The notes beneath the pieces are model-generated. The model ran no database searches. It was given only the letters and a program-made list of their open reading frames with translations, and was not told where the DNA came from. The position numbers and the translations under genes were made by a program. DNA of 64,000 nt from Leucaena leucocephala (Eukaryota > Streptophyta > Magnoliopsida > Fabales > Fabaceae), in NCBI GenBank assembly GCA_037074615.1, contig CM073545.1, positions 19,300,001 to 19,364,000 of the forward strand. Reading direction: 5' to 3'. Each line of letters starts with the position of its first letter. The stretch's first letter is position 1. Below are positions 22,533 to 34,667 of the stretch, piece by piece.

Positions 22533-23973
22533 TTACAGTTCTTTATCAATGTCAAGTGTTTTTGCCGCGGCCTTCTCAGATTCTTCCAAAACAAAGGTTT
22601 TTAATGATTCAACATCTCTTGGACCTGAGCATTACACAAAATGCAAAAATTAACATCGAATAAGAAGGGGAAAGGAAGAGAGGGAGTATCAAATAAGAGT
22701 ATCCCACAATCAAATCAAAATAAAACTCAAGAAAGCATGGACAAAATAAGACAGTGACATGCATAGATTTTATCAGGTTGATGATTTAATACAAAATTAT
22801 TAACACAATACTCAAATTATGACTGCTTGTGCTACGATCCCTCCATCAGCCACCTGTGACTTGAATAATTTTCAATGTCAAAAACACAATCTCACCAGGA
22901 ATAAGTTCTGAATTTCAATATTATTCACGATCCTTAGTAATAGATAAACTCTAAAATAAAGAAATGTAATGTGACAATATATCTCTGGCTACAATCAGAC
23001 TCATCCGATCGTCTTCTTGATCACAAGTTCGGAGAATATGGATCAAATTCATAAACACTAACAGTGAGAATCAAGTGGAATCTGTGAAACACATCTTTGC
23101 CACAATGGAAAGATTTTAATTACCGCCGAATCTGGCAACTTCTTCGCCATTATAAAAGAGCTTAAAAGTGGGATATGAATGAATATCAACTTTGCTGCAT
23201 ACTGGTTTGTTTATGCTACAATCTACTTCTCCAATCTCTATTGCGTCTTCTCCTTCCATAGCTTTTCCCAAATCATCCCACAATGATCCCATATTCTTAC
23301 TGCCAATAAGTGTTATCATTACAGGTTAGTAAGCAGTTAAAATTTAGTCAAGCTTATTGCAGAGTAGAAGTAAGAAAGTTACCAATGCTTGCACCAGGGA
23401 ACGCAGAATTTCACAAACCACGCAGTGTGTTGCTCCTTGATCTAAACGGAACAGAAACGCAAAACAAAGGTGATTCTAAAATGAGACTGTAACACTAACA
23501 GGTGACGTGCAATTCAATAACAGTCTCATGAATACCCTCAAGAACACACACACCCGTATTCTACAATCTTTCCCATCCCAATCTGCACCTGCAGAGGCAA
23601 TCATCAACCAGCGGCAACTATAACATTGTTTCCAATAATTTAGGGTAAATAAATGTTTCCATAAGATTGCCACAAATAAATAGACAGCCCGGGTCCGTAA
23701 ATTTCTAATTTTCTATCGATGATAAACGATCGACAGCAATTATTGCGGGATTAAGCAGTATTACTTTGAAAAAATAACTAAAAGAGAGGAATTTTCATTC
23801 AATCAAGTTTGGTGGCAAGGGGCGAGATAAAAAAAGAGCGACGGTTCTGCTTCGAGAGTAGATACCTTATCAGAGAACGTGTCGGCGGTTAACGAGATAA
23901 CCTCGGATTGAGCATGAAAAGCTAGATGGAGGAGTAGGAGGAGGAGAAGGAGGGAAGTGCGGTGATTTCTCAT
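22533..23973 (-). CDS. PDIL5-1: Protein disulfide isomerase-like 5-1
   Basis: Small single-domain ER oxidoreductase of the PDI family. Exons (minus): 23973-23866, 23441-23383, 23299-23124, 22624-22533. Phases close to 144 residues, the usual size. Residues 1-23 form a signal peptide with an eight-leucine core. The thioredoxin fold follows, with active site Cys-Lys-His-Cys in WFVKFCVPWCKHC, split across exons 2 and 3. The cis-proline segment is VDIHSYPTFKLFYNGEEV. The chain ends ..LDIDKEL, a KDEL-like ER-retention tail. In Arabidopsis the orthologue (At1g07960) lies close to RNL and LBD1, as here. Its role is presumed to be disulfide formation in secretory clients. A pair of CACGTG boxes lies about 100 bases upstream. 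Confidence 0.95.
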
Positions 23974-24069
23974 GACTGATCTGCGAGGTCTGGGTGGTGC
24001 CGAGATCTCTCTCACTCTCAAAAGCACCAAGGGGTAGGCTAGGCCCAGTTCGGAGAGTCTTGTCAAAGA

Positions 24070-24086
24070 CACGTGGGTTGCACGTG
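24070..24086 (-). promoter_or_regulatory. Paired G-boxes upstream of PDIL5-1
   Basis: Two CACGTG palindromes, at 24070-24075 and 24081-24086, have starts 11 bases apart, about one helical turn. They lie 97-113 bases upstream of the PDIL5-1 ATG. G-boxes bind bZIP and bHLH factors. A role in ER-stress or ABA response is inference. Confidence 0.5.
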
Positions 24087-25972
24087 TTGAATAGTGTACG
24101 CAAGGAAGCAGAGCTAGCTCCTAAAGAGATTTTACCAACACAACGTTCCCCCTCAAGCAGCTCTATAACATTGGGAAGAGAATCAAACCATCATCAATTC
24201 TCATATCTATATAAGATTCACAGACACACAAATAACGGCGAACACCATGCAGATATGAGGGAATGTGGTTGAAGCATCACAAGTTCAATCTTCTTCGCCA
24301 CAATTTTTCAAGTTTCGCTCCAAGAATTGGTGGCTAGAGATCCTGCATCAAGAAGAAAACGTTGGAAGAGGATGAAAAGAAAAATAATGATAAAGCCAAA
24401 AGCATCAGCGAGAAAAGGCATTAGCAGAACGAAATGTTGCTTATTTGAAGCAACTAGCATTTTGATGCGTGTAAGCAGGTTCTGAGATAATTCAAAATCT
24501 GTCCAAAATTCACAAGAACTCCTGTCACTTTGGGGACAGGTAAAAGAATACAGTAGACAATGTAATTAGTCTGGGTTTACTATAATAATCTAATATTCAA
24601 ACTAAGAAGTATGCGATTAGGATGTTCAATGGCCTCTTTCCCCACTGCAGTGAAGCTTAAACTTTCATGAAAATCAATACCCCACATGGAGGAAATTACA
24701 GACCCCTAGATGCTGGCTTGTCTGATTGCATGGGGATTGAGATTTTGGTTTTTTCCAATTACATATTTAACACAGCATATGAAGTTATGCCTCCTGTTAG
24801 TAGAGCATTACAAATCATAGCATTTTTTCCTGAGCATTTGAAAAACATACAAGTGATTTAAAAAAAATTAGAGATTTTACTTCTCTCAAAAAAAATATTT
24901 TGTTAGGCCTCCGGTTTAATTTAAATTTAAAATATTATTTTTAAAAAATCTAATTATTTACTAGTGGTATTACATTTTGTTAGTACACATAAATTTGATA
25001 TTACCTCTAATCTTAATTATAAGAGTCAATTGAATTTTTAGATAGATATAAAAAATTAAATTAATTAGTTAATTATGATCAAATATAATTTTTTAAAATA
25101 AATTTATATTATATAATCTTTTATCTATCTAAAATTAATCAATTAATTATTATATTAACTATAATTAATTGATTAATATAATTTTTTAAATATATTAAAA
25201 AAATAATTAATTTTTATAATTAAGATAGGTAGAATGAATAATTGGAGTAAATGGAATCCGACTCAATTCTTCACCCGTTTTTCATCAACTTTATCGGGTA
25301 TAAGATTTTTTACAGTATTAACGTATAATTGTGTGTTAATCATTGTTAATATGTAGCAACTCAAATTTTCTCTTCAAACCCTCCACAAATTTGAAGACAG
25401 CTCCAACCTCCCCCATACGGTGACAAGCGCCGGCAAGTGTCTTTAGATACTATTCAATCATATACACCGCAATTTCTCCTTCAACGAGATGGCGTCTTCA
25501 GGCAATTTTTTTTTTAAGGATATTTATCTTGGATGAAAAAATTTATCCACTGAAAATAATTTATAGTTCAGAGACTTACTAATATTAATTTCTAAAAGAG
25601 GTTGATTTTGCCTTCTAAATACTGTCTAATTAACGGTGGCTCTATAAGCTTAAAAAATAATGGTAGTATAGATACAATTATTTTTAAGTTCGTCTAAAAT
25701 CGAACCAACGCTAATTACCTCGAGTTCAAAAGGGCCAGAAATATTTATTCAAAAAGACCAAAAAAGCAAGAAAGAACTCTGGATCAGGAGTTGGCGAAGA
25801 AAACAGGGAGGGAGAGAAAGCCACGTCAATGAGCGGAGATGAGAATTTAACTGACTGCAAAGGAAAATTCATGAACAAAATAAAATGAAACGAACTAGGC
25901 GACGAGCTTCTGGCCAACTTCTCACTAACCCAACCCTCTTAATCCTAATTATCTTAATCTAATCATAAGCAC
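24087..25972. other. Intergenic DNA between PDIL5-1 and the vicilin-like gene
   Basis: Holds the PDIL5-1 distal promoter and the vicilin-like 3' flank. The segment 24.85-25.25 kb is extremely AT-rich. Open frames at 24667-24861 and 25726-25917 show no family features. Confidence 0.45.
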
Positions 25973-27867
25973 TTAATAACTCGACGTAGCATCTCCCCCT
26001 CGTTCTTCCCTTTCGTCCCCTTCTTCACTGCGGCTTACGTCTACGTCTCCAGGGGAAGCACGTATAGCTGGCAGTATCACAGACTCACGCTGAGCTCTCA
26101 CCAAGCGCCGCATCGTCTTCTCGCTCACGCCGAATGATGCTGCGAGCTCAGGCCCCATCAAGGTGTTGAGAAGCGACGATCCTCCCGCCAGAAACTGTGG
26201 CCTGTTCTTCCTCGCCGATGTCGTGAACCCGACGAATTCAAACGATCCAGATCTCGATGCGATTTGACAGAATGGGAAGTATCTCGGTACGAAGAACACA
26301 TCCCCTTCTTTTACATGGGCATTCGCCGCTGCAGTTCCGTTTGGAAACACGACTTGAACCGTTCCGGTTCCGTACAATACTATGCCGTATTCTGTTGCCC
26401 TTGGATTCACATGTGGTGCCATCATGGATCCCTGCCATAGTAATGGAAAAGAATTGAAACATCGACGGAAATTTTGGCTTTGCATTATACAGTGTATGTC
26501 TCACACATCGCTCCGAGATCTAAGTCCGAAAGGTTAAGATGGAGTTTGTTTACTTACGGCTGTGAGATTGACGAGGTAAACGCCGATGCCGGAGCGTCTG
26601 AGAGGGGGATAACTGGGGCCGTCCAAAGCAACGCTCCAACCAAAGCGGTTTCTGAAATCGGGTTTTCTATCGTAGAGGTTACAAGAGTCAGGAGATTTAC
26701 CGATATCTAGTCTCTTCTCTTTTTCCTTGTTCACATTTCCAAAGACAAAGTTCAAGAGTTTCCTCCATGACCAAGCTGTTCGCTCTGCCTCCTGCTCCTT
26801 TTCTTCATCATCATCATCGGATTCTGCTTGGTCTTCCACCATTTTCGTGAGGTGTTGCAGTCTGTCTTGCTCTTTCAGTTGAAGGAACTTGGTCCACAGG
26901 CTTGGGGCGTGAGAGTCGTCCACAAATACGATTGGCCCTTCTTGTTGCTTCGTGAGGATTTTCCTTAGCGCAACTCCTGATGTCTGTATGATAAACAAAA
27001 TCGTTAAGTGTTCCATGCCGATGATGGAAGTTTGGTATTTTTCATAGCTGCTGCTGAAGAGTTAAACTTGCAGCTTACGTTTAAAGCAGCTCTAACGACT
27101 TCAGGCTCGAACCCAGAAAGAACTGATGGTGGGTAGGCCCCTCCTCCGATGTAGAAGGACTACGTAGAGCCCGAGAAATTGAGAATTTAGCTATGAAAAT
27201 CAGTCTTCAAAGGAAATGATACAATAGCACGAGAATATCTGTTGATTATGAAAAATAGATATGGAAATACAATGCATGTACCTGGAAAACGCCCATTCCC
27301 AAGCTCTCAGAGGGGTCGATGCTACAGATAATATGAAGCCTCTGACCTCGACCTGTGTTCACCAAGTAGAATACCGAACCAGCTGGGATTCTGTACACAT
27401 CCCCAGTCTTCAAACGCCTTTCTGCCAATTTATCTTTGTAGATGAATCCCAGCTTTGCCTCCCCTGCAATTAATTGATACCTTAAACAACTGAAACTGAC
27501 AACCAGGAACACAAATGGGAGAAACTGAGATCGTAATACCTCTACGGATGAAAAGGATCAAGCTAGAGTCAAGGTACTGGGGAATGAACAGGGACTTTGG
27601 TTCCATATTGATGAAGCCAACGTGCATAGGCCTGTCCACAACCCGACCGCCATAGCTTGTCACAACTTTCATTTCCCCTGCATCAGTCTTGATCACTTGC
27701 TTCGAGCGTCTCAACAAGAACCAGTTACTTGACTCTGCAGGTAACCATCTTTCTTTTCTCTCTTGCTCCTCGCTACTCCAATCTTCTTCTTCAACGAAAC
27801 CCGTTCCTATTGCCAATTCATGGCACAGAACAAGAAGAAAGACCAAAAGGGTAGCTCTGTTAAGCAT
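25973..27867 (-). CDS. Vicilin-like cupin (At2g18540/At4g36700 type)
   Basis: Secreted bicupin of the 7S vicilin-like group, probably seed-expressed and vacuolar; enzymatic activity is not expected. Exons (minus): 27867-27540, 27463-27282, 27159-27079, 26983-26558, 26431-25973. Phases close to 491 residues. Residues 1-22 form a signal peptide (ATLLVFLLVLCHELAIG). Cupin 1 includes FIPQYLDSSLILFIRRG, EAKLGFIYKD, GDVYRIPAGSVFYLVN and the conserved SFYIGGGAYPPSVLSGFE. Between the cupins is a linker with an acidic run (AESDDDDEEKEQEAE). Cupin 2 includes MMAPHVNPRATEYGIVLYG and GDVFFVPRYFPFCQIAS. The tail is charged (SRSEEGDEREERGGD). The closest families I know are Arabidopsis At2g18540 and At4g36700. 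The ATG heads the signal peptide. Confidence 0.92.
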
Positions 27868-27942
27868 AGTTTCTTCTCTTGTTTTTTCACCTGCGCATGG
27901 GAATTGAGCGATGAGTTAGTAATGGAGGTGTTAGGGAGCGGG

Positions 27943-27984
27943 GTATATGAAGAGAGGAGGCAAAGGATGAGGGTAGATACGTGG
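27943..27984 (-). promoter_or_regulatory. Possible core promoter of the vicilin-like gene
   Basis: On the minus strand a TATA-like CATATAC lies at 27943-27949, 76 bases before the ATG. An ACGT-core element (CCACGT) lies at 27979-27984, a spacing often seen in seed and ABA-responsive promoters. The TATA match is imperfect. Confidence 0.35.
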
Positions 27985-29083
27985 CGCGCAGGTAAAATCA
28001 AGGGGGCTTTGTTGTCGATTCATGGTGTCGACACAGATGAAGTCCGGGGATAAACGTCCGATCACGAGCGCTAGACAAGGTCGATGCTCTAAAAATACTT
28101 GAAAGATTCCTCTTGGGTCAAATTTCCATAAAAAAATCTTGAACAGACTACAATAGAAAGATTGTGAGAACCTTTTAATAAACAATCTTTTTAAATTTTT
28201 TATAAATATTTTAATCTTAATAAAATAATAGTGTCAAATTTATCTAAATTTTTATATAAAAATAAAACTATTTCCAGTTTATTGATTACATGATATGATA
28301 AATTTTAACTATATAAATAAAAAAAATACATTTTACTTTTATTGTTTTAATTTAGAAAGAATGACAATGGAGTCTCAAAATATCAATTTAATTATAGCTA
28401 GGCCTCCTACAATTTTTTGTAAAAACAATTGAAAATAAAAATTCACACTATTAAGTTAAGAGTCTCGATTATAAATTAGATATTTATGTTTCAAATATAT
28501 CTGTGAATTTATAATTAAAATTTTCATTTAATAGTCCAATTTAATATAAAATTGAAGAAAATTTAAAATTCAAATATAGTTAATCAATAGGGAAAAGATG
28601 ACCACGGCCGCATGACAAGGGATTTGGGGTGGTATTAATAAAAATAAAATTTGTGCCAAAAAAATAAAATAAAATACATTAACCATCTCCAATATTCTAT
28701 TAGAGATTTCAATTTCTTTTATTTTTAATATTTATATTTTTTTTAAATTAAGATATATAAACTACTGTTATGTAAAAATATTTTAAAAAATTATATCATA
28801 TTTATTATAATTAAATAATTTATTTAATTTTTTTAAATTAATTACGCATTGAATTTATAATACCAACTTCGGAACTTTAACTGAGCTGTCAAGAAAAGAA
28901 ATCCATTCCCCAGCAAAGATCGCACGATATCGAGACGTTTGTTACAGAAGAAGCAAGCAGGTATGTTGGTTCAATTATACTCACAGCATAGGCCATGGAT
29001 CAAAGAAGCGGGTACAAATACGTATAGTCCCAAAAAAAGAAGAAGCATGAATGCGTATAAAGAGACGAAAATGAAATAATTAT
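27985..29083. other. Upstream flank of the vicilin-like gene
   Basis: AT-rich below about 28.15 kb. The stretch 28158-28240 (gtgagaacc..taataaacaatct..atctaaattttta) resembles the 3' half of the SINE at 8.35 kb and may be a 5'-truncated copy. No gene seen. Confidence 0.4.
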
Positions 29084-29088
29084 ATATT
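29084..29088. repeat. Target-site duplication, left copy
   Basis: ATATT immediately before the left LTR, identical to 34412-34416 after the right LTR. Five bases is the usual Ty1-copia duplication. Confidence 0.9.
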
Positions 29089-29376
29089 TGTTATAAAACT
29101 AGCAATAAGATTAGAAAGAGAGAAAAGATGGAGACAAGAAAATGAGAGTAGTATATATTCTATTCTTTCTTCTTCCACTTACAATACAAATGGAATGCCT
29201 TATTTATAGGCATAGAAGTTGAAGATGAAGAGTCTAATAATTAATGGGGGAGTAATGAAGAGTCTAGTAATTAATGGAGGAGTAATGAAGAGTCTAGTAA
29301 TTAATGAAAGAATAATGACCTAGGGAATTTGAAGAGGGAGATGGAGATGAACATCTATATTCTAATATTCATAACA
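29089..29376 (-). repeat. 3' LTR (left in the window), 288 bp
   Basis: TGTTAT...ATAACA. It contains three tandem copies of a ~30 bp motif (aagagtctagtaattaatgg) at about 29229-29318 and a TATA-like tatttatagg near 29201-29210. Confidence 0.95.
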
Positions 29377-29386
29377 CTCCCCCTTA
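29377..29386 (-). other. Polypurine tract
   Basis: On the minus strand taagggggag directly abuts the 3' LTR, the expected plus-strand priming site of an LTR element. Confidence 0.8.
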
Positions 29387-29599
29387 GATGTCCATTCTTT
29401 AATAATGTGCCTCATTAAAAAACTTTAACTAGGAAAAACCCTGTGGGATAAAAACCTAGTAAAAGAAAAAGAGTACACAATTAATTGATATACTTACAGA
29501 GCTGCCTCATTAAAAACCTTACTAGGAAAACACAGTGGGACAAAATCTCAGACAAGGGAAAAAGAGTACAGCGTGTATCGACTCCCCCTTTTTGTAACA

Positions 29600-32500
29600 T
29601 CAATTGATATCTCTGAATCTGCGAAGTCTGATATCATGTATGGGCTTCTCAAATATTGTTGCTGGAAGTGACTTGGTGAACAAATCTGCTAGATTTTCTT
29701 TAGACCGGATTTGCTGGATATTAATCTCACCATTCTTTTGAAGATCATGTGTGAAAAAGAATTTTGGAGAAATATGTTTTGTTCTGTCTCCTTTGATGTA
29801 CCCTTCTTTTAGTTGGGTAATACATGCAGTATTATCTTCATATAGAACTGTTGGGATCATTTTACTAGATGACAATCCACAAGTAGTACGTATATGATGT
29901 ATTATCAATATTAACCATACATATTCTCGACTTGCTTCATGTATCGCTATATTTCTGCATGATTAGATGATGTGGCTGATATGGTTTGTTTCATTGATCG
30001 CCATGAAATAGCTGTACCATTACATGTGAACAAATAACCTGTTTGCGATCTACCAACATGTGGATTAGACTGAAATCCAGCATCAGCATATCCAACAAAG
30101 TCAGTCTTATGTTCATTTGAATAAAATAATCCCATATCCATAGTACCATTCAAGTAACGAAGAATGTGCTTAACTCCATTCCAATGTCTTCGTGTTGGTG
30201 AAGAACTATATCTTACTAATAAGTTAACAGCAAATGATATATCTGGTCGTGTGTGACTAGCAAGATACATAAGAGCACCAATTGCACTAAGATAAGGCAC
30301 TTCTGGGCCAAGTAATTTTTCATCACCTTCTTGAGGTCTAAAGGGATCTTTATCTTTCTCCAGATATCTTACAATCATCGGAGTGCATAATAGATGTGAT
30401 TTATCCATATAAAAACGTTTTAAGACTTTTCTCGTGTAAGTTTCTTGACACACGAAGATCCTATTTTTCAGATGTTCAATTTGTAGTCCAAGGCAAAATT
30501 TTGTTCTTCCCAGGTCCTTCATTTCAAACTCTTTCTTTAAGCAATTCACTGCTTTGGAAATCTCTTTAGGAGTTCCAATGATATTTATGTCATCGACATA
30601 AATAGCAATTATAGCAAATTCATTTTCAGATCTTTTTATAAAAATGTATGGACATATCTGATCATTCTTATATCCTTCTTTCAATAGATATTCACTAAGT
30701 CGATTATACCACATGCGCCCTGATTGCTTTAATCCATATAAATACTTATTTAACTTAATTGAGTACCGTTCTCGAGAACTTGAATTATATAATTTTGGTA
30801 ACTCAAATCCATCAGGGAGACTCATATAAATGTCATTGTCAAGTGAGCCATACAAATAGGCTGTAATAACATCCATTAGACGCAAATCGAGGTCTTCTTT
30901 TACTGCCAGACTAATTAGATATCGAAAAGTAGTTGCATCCACCACTGGTGAGTATGTTTCTATAAAATCAATATCAGGTCTTTGTGTAAATCAACAAGTC
31001 GTGCTTTATATCTTACTACTTCACCATTTTCATTTCGTTTTCTCATAAAAACCCATTTATATCCAACTGGTTTTACATCTTCAGGTGTAAGAACCATAGG
31101 GCCAAAAACTTTTCGTTTTTCTAATGATTTTAATTCAGCCTCAATTGCGTCTTTCCATTTTGACCAATCATCTCTTTGTTTGCATTCGCTAATAGATCTT
31201 GGTTCATGATCCTCATCATCATTTATTACATCAAGCGCTACATTATATGCAAAAATATCGTCAACGTTGACTTTATCTCGATCCCATCGTATTCTATTGA
31301 CAACATAATTTATTGAGATCTCATTATTTTCATATATTTCAGGTACCTGAATGTCTCTCGAAATTGAGACATTAGTGTTGTCAAAGGACTCTTCTGGAGT
31401 CACTAAATTTTGTTGAATATCCTCGACCTAGCCATCTATATTTATAGCTCCTTTTCTTTTTCGAGGATTTTTATCTTTGGAACCGATGGGCTTGCCACGC
31501 TTCAAGCGTGCTTTTGATCTATTAGATTGTCCAATAGGGACATCAATTCTGATAGGAGCATTCGCAGCTGGAACATGTGACTTGGTCACTTTCTTAGGGT
31601 CAGTGAATGCGTCTGGCAATTGATTGGCTAAACTCTATAAATGAATTATCTTTTGAACTTCTAGCTCACATTGTTTTGTACGAGGATCAAGATGAGATAA
31701 TGATAATTCATTCCAACTAACTTTATTTTCCAGCTGTTTATTTTCTCCCCCTAATGTTGGAAAATTTGATTCGTCAAAATGACAATCAGCAAATCGAGCC
31801 GTAAATAAATCTCCTGTTGTTGGCTCTAAATATTTTATTATAGAAGGAGATTCATATCCAACATATATTCCCATCTTTCTTTGAGGACCCATTTTAGTAC
31901 GTTATGGTGGAGTAATCGGAACATATACCGCACATTCAAAAGTCCTTAGATAGGAAATATTTGGTTCCTGACCAAAAACCATTTGTAAAGGGGAGACCTT
32001 AAGATAACTAGTTGGCCTGATACGAATTAACATCGCTGCATGTACAATTGCATGTCCCCAAGTATATATTGGGAGATTTGATTTCATAAGCAATGGTCTT
32101 GCAATCAACTGCAAACGTTTAATTAATGATTCTGCAAGACCATTTTATGTATGAACATGTGCTACAGGATGTTCAACATCGATTTTCAGATACATACAAT
32201 ACTCATTGAAAGCTTGTGAAGTAAATTCACCAGCATTATCTAGACGTATTTTCTTAATAGGATAATCTGAAAAATATGCTCTCAATCTAATTAGTTGAAC
32301 AAGTAATCTCGTAAACGCCAGGTTACGAGAAGATAATAAGCAAACATGTGACCATTTTGTTGATGCATCAATTAGAACCATAAAATATCTAAATGGTCCA
32401 CATGGTGGGTAAATCAGCCCACAAATATCTCCTTGTATACGTTCTAGAAAAGTGAGAGAGTCACTTTCTATTTTTATCGATGAAGGTCTAATATTAGTTT

Positions 32501-33945
32501 CCCTTCAGAACATGCAGCACATGAGAAAATATAGGATTGTGAAATTGATTCTCTTCTCAACGAATGTCCACATGAATTCTCAATTATTCTTCGCATCATT
32601 ATTGTCCCAGGATGGCCTAACTGGTCATGCCAAATATTAAATTTATTCTCACTTGCAAACTTCTGGTTTGCAATAGCATGTGTTTCAATTGTACTAATAA
32701 ATGTGTAGTATATTCCAGAAGAAAGAGCAGGGAACTTTTTCAGTGTGCATTTTTTACCAGAAATCATATCTGTGATAACGAGATATTCCTGGTTTTCTCT
32801 ATTTATTGTTTCAATATGGTATCCATTTCTGCGGATATCCTTGAAACTCAACAAATTTCTGTTAGATTTGGAGGAATAAAATACACTATCAATATATAAT
32901 TGTATTCCTCCAGGTAACAATATATTTGCTCTTCCAAACCCCTTAATCATCTTTATGCTTCTAAAATAACATATAAGAAAATAACACATATGACTATAAT
33001 AAAAATATATTAGCAAATATAATCATAAAAAAAAATAACTTCATTATAGCAAAAAGAAAACATACATAATCATAAAAATTTAGCATATTTTTTTTGGACA
33101 CTCCCATCACCAATTAGGTGATCATTTCTTCCGTTAGGATCGGCAAAGAAATCAGCAACATCTAAATGAGTCGCATCCATGTTGCCATAATCAGAATCGC
33201 TTTCTTTCCTAGCAAAATTTGTTTCTATCTTTGGCTCTTTGCCTTTATTTTTATTTTTTCTTTTGAGCGATTCTTGATATAATTCAATCAAATGTCTTGG
33301 TGTACGATAAGTACAAGCCCAATGACTTTTTTCACCATATCGATGACATAAATTTTCAATATAATTATCATTCCCACTAGTTTCCTTTTTGTGGTTATCA
33401 TCATTGTTTACCCACCTTGAGTGGGAATCACGACCACGACCATATTGACCACGGCCTCGTATATAGCCACGGCAGCATCCACGTCCACGTCCATGTCCAT
33501 ATCCCTGACCACGGGATGATTCATTTGTTACTACATTCACTTCTGGGAATGCAGTAGAGCCAGTTGGACGGGATTCATGATTCCTCATTAAAAGCTCATT
33601 ATTTTGTTCAGCCACCAAAAGACAAGAAATAAGTTCAGAATACTTTTTGAAACCTTTTTCACGATATTATTAGTGCAAGAGCACATTGGATGCATGAAAT
33701 GTGGAGAATGTTCTTTCTAACATATCATCATCAGTAATTTTCTCTCCAAATAGTTTTAGTTGAGAACTAATTCTAAATAGGGCAGAATTATATTTACTGA
33801 CTGATTTAAAATCTTGCAAACGTAAATGCATCCAGTCATAACGAGCTTTTGGAAGAATCAAGTAAATGCATCTAGTATCCAGAATAGATAATTCTTTCCA
33901 GTAATATCAAGAGCCACAAACTCAAGTTTTGTAAGATTCGACATG
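29600..33945 (-). pseudogene. Broken copia gag-pol
   Basis: Order from the 5' side. The gag start is near 33943 (MSNLTKLEFVAL); the frame is lost at ~33850-33870, where a gag segment is deleted. A Gly/Arg-rich region (GYGHGRGRG) follows, with a degenerate zinc knuckle (CHRYGEKSHWAC). At ~33070-32990 gag passes to pol and part of the protease region is missing. Integrase has the HDQLGHPG zinc-binding part and core (VLIDASTKW, RLDNAGEF). Stops interrupt it at ~32144, 31901, 31634 and 31427. A short deletion shifts frame near 30995. RT runs from 30945 with the active site AIYVDDINI. A one-base loss at ~29943 precedes RNase H (LYEDNTACI, TKHISPKFFF). At three of the stops the surrounding family context suggests Gln codons, consistent with C-to-T change. 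Confidence 0.92.
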
Positions 33946-34104
33946 ATGATATTATCATAAAATATAACAAAAGTTGAATGGAGATTTAGATTAAGAAGGT
34001 TGATTAATTAGAAAATAATCAAACATGAAACTACAATCCAACATAAGAGTAATATAGAAACTCACCTTCCAATGATAGATCTTACAATAATATCAGTTGG
34101 CTAG

Positions 34105-34123
34105 AGCGTTCGTGCTGATAACG
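34105..34123 (-). other. Primer-binding site candidate
   Basis: On the minus strand, cgttatcagcacgaacgc follows the 5' LTR directly. The TATCAG core resembles plant copia sites primed by initiator tRNA-Met; the match to the tRNA 3' end is incomplete, so the primer is uncertain. Confidence 0.5.
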
Positions 34124-34411
34124 TGTTATAAAACTAGCAATAAGATTAGAAAGAGAGAAAAGATGGAGACAAGAAAATGAGAGTAGTATATATTCTATTC
34201 TTTCTTCTTCCACTTACAATACAAATGGAATGCCCTATTTATAGGCATAGAAGTTGAAGATGAAGAGTCTAGTAATTAATGGGGGAGTAATAAAGAGTCT
34301 AGTAATTAATAGAGGAGTAATAAAGAGTCTAGTAATTAATGGAGGAATAATGACCTAGGGAATTTGAAGAGAGAGATGGAGATGAACATCTATATTCTAA
34401 TATTCATAACA
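34124..34411 (-). repeat. 5' LTR (right in the window), 288 bp
   Basis: Same length and ends as the left LTR. It differs at eight positions, every one a transition, and carries the same three-fold ~30 bp internal repeat. Confidence 0.95.
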
Positions 34412-34416
34412 ATATT
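34412..34416. repeat. Target-site duplication, right copy
   Basis: ATATT immediately after the right LTR. Confidence 0.9.
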
Positions 34417-34667
34417 ATTATATATCTCCCTCTATCAAAATAACATGCCTCGAACACATAACTCCGCGGGCAACAAGACGCCACATATGTACGTTTGTCA
34501 TATACACAGGAGAAAATGCTGACTCCTACAAAATTGTTTGCCATCAACTCTCACCATTCCATGGCACCCAGTGTAAGTCTACTCATCTGGTATTGCGATG
34601 CATGAACGTGTGTTTATTATTCTATTCTTTCTTATTTTTCAAGAAAGGAATGAATAGCAAAAGAGGG

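Larger units (their letters stand above)
29089..34411 (-). mobile_element. Complete but inactive Ty1-copia LTR retrotransposon (5,323 bp)
   Basis: Two direct 288 bp LTRs beginning TGTTAT and ending ATAACA are flanked by the 5 bp duplication ATATT. Coding order on the minus strand is gag, remnant protease region, integrase, reverse transcriptase, RNase H. Integrase before RT defines Ty1-copia. The frame is broken many times (see gag-pol entry), so the copy cannot be autonomous. It lies 257 bases past the RNL stop codon in the same orientation, and 1.2 kb upstream of the vicilin-like ATG. The LTRs differ at 8 of 288 positions, suggesting insertion within roughly the last one to two million years at commonly used plant rates. 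Confidence 0.96.
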
